NCBI GenBank assembly: GCA_002396005.1
Contig: DGVW01000093.1
Coordinates: 1-8,212, forward strand
DNA: 8,212 nt
Source: Oribacterium sp. UBA4274
Lineage (GTDB): Bacteria; Bacillota; Clostridia; Lachnospirales; Lachnospiraceae
Direction of reading: 5' to 3'
Numbering within the stretch: the first letter of the stretch is position 1; each line of letters opens with the position of its first letter. This document shows, piece by piece, positions 5,823-8,212 of this stretch. The notes below the pieces were generated by a model. It ran no database searches. It had not been told where the DNA came from and saw only the letters and a program-made list of their open reading frames with translations. The position numbers and the translations under genes are program-made.

Positions 5823-5843
5823 TTATACTAAACCTTAGTATAA
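5823..5843. repeat. Perfect 9-bp inverted repeat overlapping a TATAAT box
   Basis: TTATACTAA (5823-5831) and TTAGTATAA (5835-5843) are perfect inverted repeats around ACC, 71 bp before the hisC start codon. The right arm overlaps TATAAT at 5839-5844, a perfect -10 sequence without a convincing -35 at the right distance. The site could be an operator for a repressor of the his genes, a second regulated promoter, or an RNA hairpin in the leader; no U-tract follows. Confidence 0.5.
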
Positions 5844-5914
5844 TAAAAACAAAAGAATTTTAACACAGTACAATTGTATGTATATGTATTCCGGTTTATT
5901 GGAAGGGGTATGAG

Positions 5915-7000
5915 ATGTCAAAATTTTTCAATTCGATTTATAAAGGATTAGAACCATATACACCCGGTGAGCAGCCACAGGATAAAAAGTATGTGAAGTT
6001 AAATACAAACGAGTCACCATTCCCTCCTGCACCGGGAGTTATCGCAGCGGTCAATGCAAGGGAGGCTGAGGACCTGAGACTTTATTCGGATCCGGAGTTG
6101 AAACCACTCAAGGCACAGCTTTCAGAAACCATGGGTGTAGAAACTTCCAATGTATTTGTTGGAAACGGCTCTGATGAGTGCCTTAACTATGCATTTATGG
6201 CCTTCGGCGAGGATGGATTTGCATTTCCGGATATCACTTATAGCTTCTACAAAGTAATTGCCAATCTGAATCAAATCACTATGGACATTAAAGCCCTGAA
6301 GCCTGATTATACAGTGGATGTCAATGACTATCTTGGAGATAAGCTTCCCGACGGAACCTACACAGGTATTGGTAAGAGCATTGTGATCGCCAATCCAAAT
6401 GCACCTACGGGAATCGCTATAGGTCTTTCTGATATAGCACGTATATGTGAGGCTAATGCTGACCACGTGGTTATCATCGATGAAGCTTACGTTGACTTTG
6501 CCGAGGATGGTACTTCGGCGGTAGAGCTTATCCCAAAATATGACAATCTTTTGGTGACTCAGACATTTTCAAAATCAAGATCCATGGCAGGAGCAAGAGT
6601 TGGTTTTGCCATAGGAAGTGAAGCCATCATTCAGGATATGGAGACTCTCAGAAACTCCAACAATCCATACAATGTTAATCGTATATCCATGAAGTGTGCG
6701 GTAGAAGCTCTGAAAGACACAGATTACTTCAATAAAAACTGTAATTTGATCAGGGAAAATCGCAAATACACAAAACTCGCTCTCGAACAGATGGGATTCA
6801 GAGTACTTGACTCACAGACCAACTTCCTTTTTGCAGAAAGCGACAAAGTTAAAGGCGCGGATCTTTACAGTGCATTAAAGGATAGAGGTGTTCTCGTAAG
6901 ACACTTTAACGATCCAAAGATTACAAACTTTAACCGCATTACAATCGGATCCAAAGATGAAATGGATATTCTTTTGAAAACAATCAGAGAAATAATATGA
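5915..7000 (+). CDS. hisC: Histidinol-phosphate aminotransferase
   Basis: A 361-residue fold-type I pyridoxal-phosphate aminotransferase, the usual length for HisC. It converts imidazole-acetol phosphate and glutamate to histidinol phosphate and 2-oxoglutarate in the cytoplasm. Visible hallmarks are LNTNESPFPPAPGV (29-42), VFVGNGSDECL (80-90), FPDITYSFY (104-112), IANPNAPTG (158-166), VIIDEAYVDFA (186-196) with Asp189 and Tyr192 for the cofactor, TFSKSRSMAGARVGFAIG (217-234) with the Schiff-base Lys220, TNFLFA (302-307) and RITIGS (341-346). The start follows AAGGGG at 5904-5909. It is the first structural gene after the his promoter, and hisB follows 20 bases later. Some bacterial HisC enzymes also transaminate phenylpyruvate and 4-hydroxyphenylpyruvate, so an aromatic side activity is possible, but the operon supports the histidine role. 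Confidence 0.93.
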   Translation: MSKFFNSIYKGLEPYTPGEQPQDKKYVKLNTNESPFPPAPGVIAAVNAREAEDLRLYSDPELKPLKAQLSETMGVETSNVFVGNGSDECLNYAFMAFGEDGFAFPDITYSFYKVIANLNQITMDIKALKPDYTVDVNDYLGDKLPDGTYTGIGKSIVIANPNAPTGIAIGLSDIARICEANADHVVIIDEAYVDFAEDGTSAVELIPKYDNLLVTQTFSKSRSMAGARVGFAIGSEAIIQDMETLRNSNNPYNVNRISMKCAVEALKDTDYFNKNCNLIRENRKYTKLALEQMGFRVLDSQTNFLFAESDKVKGADLYSALKDRGVLVRHFNDPKITNFNRITIGSKDEMDILLKTIREII

Positions 7001-7020
7001 TGTAAGGAGCATTTACACTA

Positions 7021-7614
7021 ATGAGAACAGCAGAAATCAATCGTGTAACCAATGAAACAGATGTTAACCTTTGGCTTGATCTTGATGGTGATGGCAAGGA
7101 ATCAGAGATAAAAACAGGTGTAGGATTTTTTGATCATATGATGACTCTTTTCAGCCGTCATTCAGGTATCCAGATGAGCCTTACCTGTGAGGGAGATACA
7201 TGGGTTGATGATCATCATAGTGTTGAGGATATCGGAATCACTCTTGGTGAGGCTGTCAAGGAGGCTCTTGGTGACAAAAAGGGTATCAAGCGATATGCGA
7301 GTCTGACGCTTCCTATGGATGAAGCTCTCATACTGGTATCGGTAGATGTCAGCGGCAGAGGCGGTTTTTACGGAGACATTCCTTTTCCTACAGAAAAGAT
7401 AGGAACATTTGATACCCAGCTTGTGACTGAATTTTTTACAGCATTTGCACAAAATGCCGGAATCACTTTACATATTCGTATGCTTGCAGGTATAAACAGT
7501 CATCACATCGCAGAGGGATGCTTCAAGGGACTCGCTCATGCCATGAGAGATGCCATTACTATCGATGAACGTTTCAGCACTGACATCCCAAGCACCAAGG
7601 GGGTACTTGCTTAA
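7021..7614 (+). CDS. hisB: Imidazoleglycerol-phosphate dehydratase
   Basis: A 197-residue monofunctional HisB, typical in length for the bacterial enzyme without the phosphatase domain. It dehydrates imidazole-glycerol phosphate to imidazole-acetol phosphate, the substrate of HisC. The two internally related halves each show a manganese-binding signature: DDHHSVED (63-70, with His65, His66 and Glu69) and SHHIAEGCFKG (160-170, with His161, His162, Glu165 and Lys169); FFDHM (36-40) supplies another conserved His. The C-terminal IPSTKGVL is the usual HisB ending. The ribosome site AAGGAG at 7004-7009 is 11 bases from the ATG, longer than usual; TGTAA (7001-7005) and TTACA (7013-7017) could pair and bring it closer. 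The stop overlaps the hisZ start by one base (TAATG), indicating translational coupling. Confidence 0.95.
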   Translation: MRTAEINRVTNETDVNLWLDLDGDGKESEIKTGVGFFDHMMTLFSRHSGIQMSLTCEGDTWVDDHHSVEDIGITLGEAVKEALGDKKGIKRYASLTLPMDEALILVSVDVSGRGGFYGDIPFPTEKIGTFDTQLVTEFFTAFAQNAGITLHIRMLAGINSHHIAEGCFKGLAHAMRDAITIDERFSTDIPSTKGVLA

Positions 7615-8212
7615 TGATTACTTCAAAGCTTAATTCATTATATGAAAGATATGGCTACAGACAGTTTAAGATGACCAAGTTTGAGCCATATGATTTATAC
7701 GCTGACAACCGTGATTTTCTTAAGTCCAATCAGCTTATTACATTTACTGATCTTGATGGCTCGCTTCTGGCGCTTAAGCCTGACGTAACCCTCAGTATAA
7801 TCAAGTCCAATATGGGCGGTGAGGAAAAGGTTTATTACAACGAGACGGTTTATCGTCCGAAGGATAACAGATACAGAGAGATACTTCAGTCTGGTGTAGA
7901 GTGTATCGGAGATATAGATTCCTACAGCGAGGCAGAAGTTATCGCACTTGCAGCAAAGTCACTGCAGCTTATATCAGACAAGTATGTGATCAGGATATCA
8001 GATGCTGCATTTCTCAAGGAAATGTTTGATACCATGGGTCTGAGTGAGTCTGCCGAGACTGAGGCGCTTAAGCTTTTTTCTATGAAAAATGCTGCCGGAT
8101 TTGATGAGCTGGTTGCCAGGCAGAAGATAACCGAAGCAAGTGCGGCCACTCTTAAGGGTATGGTGGATCTCTATAAACCTTTCAGAGAGGGAGTTATAGA
8201 ACTTAAGAAGTA
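7614..8212 (+). CDS. hisZ: ATP phosphoribosyltransferase regulatory subunit, 5' part
   Basis: 199 codons are visible before the window ends. HisZ is a catalytically inactive relative of histidyl-tRNA synthetase that partners the short form of HisG in the first step of histidine synthesis and confers feedback control. Class II synthetase-like blocks are recognisable: LYERYGYRQFKMTKFEPYD (9-27), ITFTDLDGSLLALKPDVTLS (42-61), VYYNETVYR (73-81) and REILQSGVECIGD (88-100), followed by SEAEVIALA. The N-terminus is about 20 residues shorter than the commonest HisZ form, lacking the P.G..D.LP segment; I recall similar short forms in Lachnospiraceae. The start ATG overlaps the hisB stop, so translation is probably coupled. 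The remainder, and probably hisG and hisD, should follow. A true HisRS is less likely given the operon and the divergent ATP-binding region. Confidence 0.88.
   Translation, partial: MITSKLNSLYERYGYRQFKMTKFEPYDLYADNRDFLKSNQLITFTDLDGSLLALKPDVTLSIIKSNMGGEEKVYYNETVYRPKDNRYREILQSGVECIGDIDSYSEAEVIALAAKSLQLISDKYVIRISDAAFLKEMFDTMGLSESAETEALKLFSMKNAAGFDELVARQKITEASAATLKGMVDLYKPFREGVIELKK

Larger units (their letters stand above)
5711..5914 (+). promoter_or_regulatory. Structured his operon leader
   Basis: The ~204-nt leader between the predicted start site and hisC is long and rich in dyads. In order they are: CTACCATGGTAG (5727-5738); CATAAC (5779-5784) with GTTATG (5796-5801); ATAGC (5805-5809) with GCTAT (5814-5818); and TTATACTAA (5823-5831) with TTAGTATAA (5835-5843). 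No T-box sequence (AGGGTGGNACCGCG) is present and no hairpin is followed by a T-run, so neither a T-box nor a standard terminator-type attenuator can be called. The 3' end carries the hisC ribosome site AAGGGG at 5904-5909. Regulation by histidine supply is plausible from position alone. Confidence 0.5.

Noticed and set aside
5711..5914. T-box riboswitch in the his leader
   Set aside because: Neither the conserved T-box sequence nor an associated terminator/antiterminator pair with a U-run is present.

Overview
The window looks like a chromosomal segment of an AT-rich Gram-positive anaerobe, most likely a Lachnospiraceae member of the Butyrivibrio/Pseudobutyrivibrio type. The reasons are the strong AGGAGG-type ribosome sites, a PD-(D/E)XK (Rpn/PDDEXK_2-like) protein of the kind common in that family, a cytoplasmic LacI-like-sensor/GGDEF protein, a small 'TWQG...FRSALEL' protein that I recall from Lachnospiraceae, and a compact hisC-hisB-hisZ operon whose HisZ has the short N-terminus I associate with this group. 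The assignment rests on recognition of protein families, not on a database search.

Layout. Positions 1-247 (minus strand) hold the 5' part of an Rpn-like nuclease-family gene, cut by the window edge. After a 281-bp divergent spacer, a plus-strand pair follows. The first gene (529-2619) encodes a 696-residue predicted lipoprotein that joins a complete-looking alpha-acetolactate decarboxylase domain to a complete-looking prephenate dehydratase domain with a C-terminal ACT-like domain. The second (2676-4994) encodes a 772-residue protein with a LacI/periplasmic-binding-like sensor and a GGDEF diguanylate cyclase domain. A 262-bp spacer with an extended -10 box, a small dyad and a strong hairpin leads to a 91-residue protein of unknown function (5257-5532), closed by a clear intrinsic terminator (5635-5665). 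A strong promoter (TTGACA-N17-TATTAT, 5676-5704) then drives a roughly 200-nt leader and hisC (5915-7000), hisB (7021-7614) and hisZ (7614 to the end, partial).

How the genes work together. HisC, HisB and HisZ belong to histidine biosynthesis. The hisB/hisZ overlap by one base (TAATG) and the short hisC-hisB gap indicate one operon that continues beyond the window. The leader contains a possible 18-codon ORF with two tandem His codons and several competing hairpins, which could be a regulatory device, although no U-tailed terminator is visible in it.

The most unusual item is the lipoprotein. It combines two enzymes from different pathways, branched-chain/acetoin and phenylalanine metabolism, apparently outside the membrane, with the key residues I can identify still in place. 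Both reactions release CO2 from labile intermediates that leave biosynthetic pathways. An extracytoplasmic overflow or scavenging role is possible but is inference. The GGDEF gene 56 bp downstream may be co-transcribed with it.
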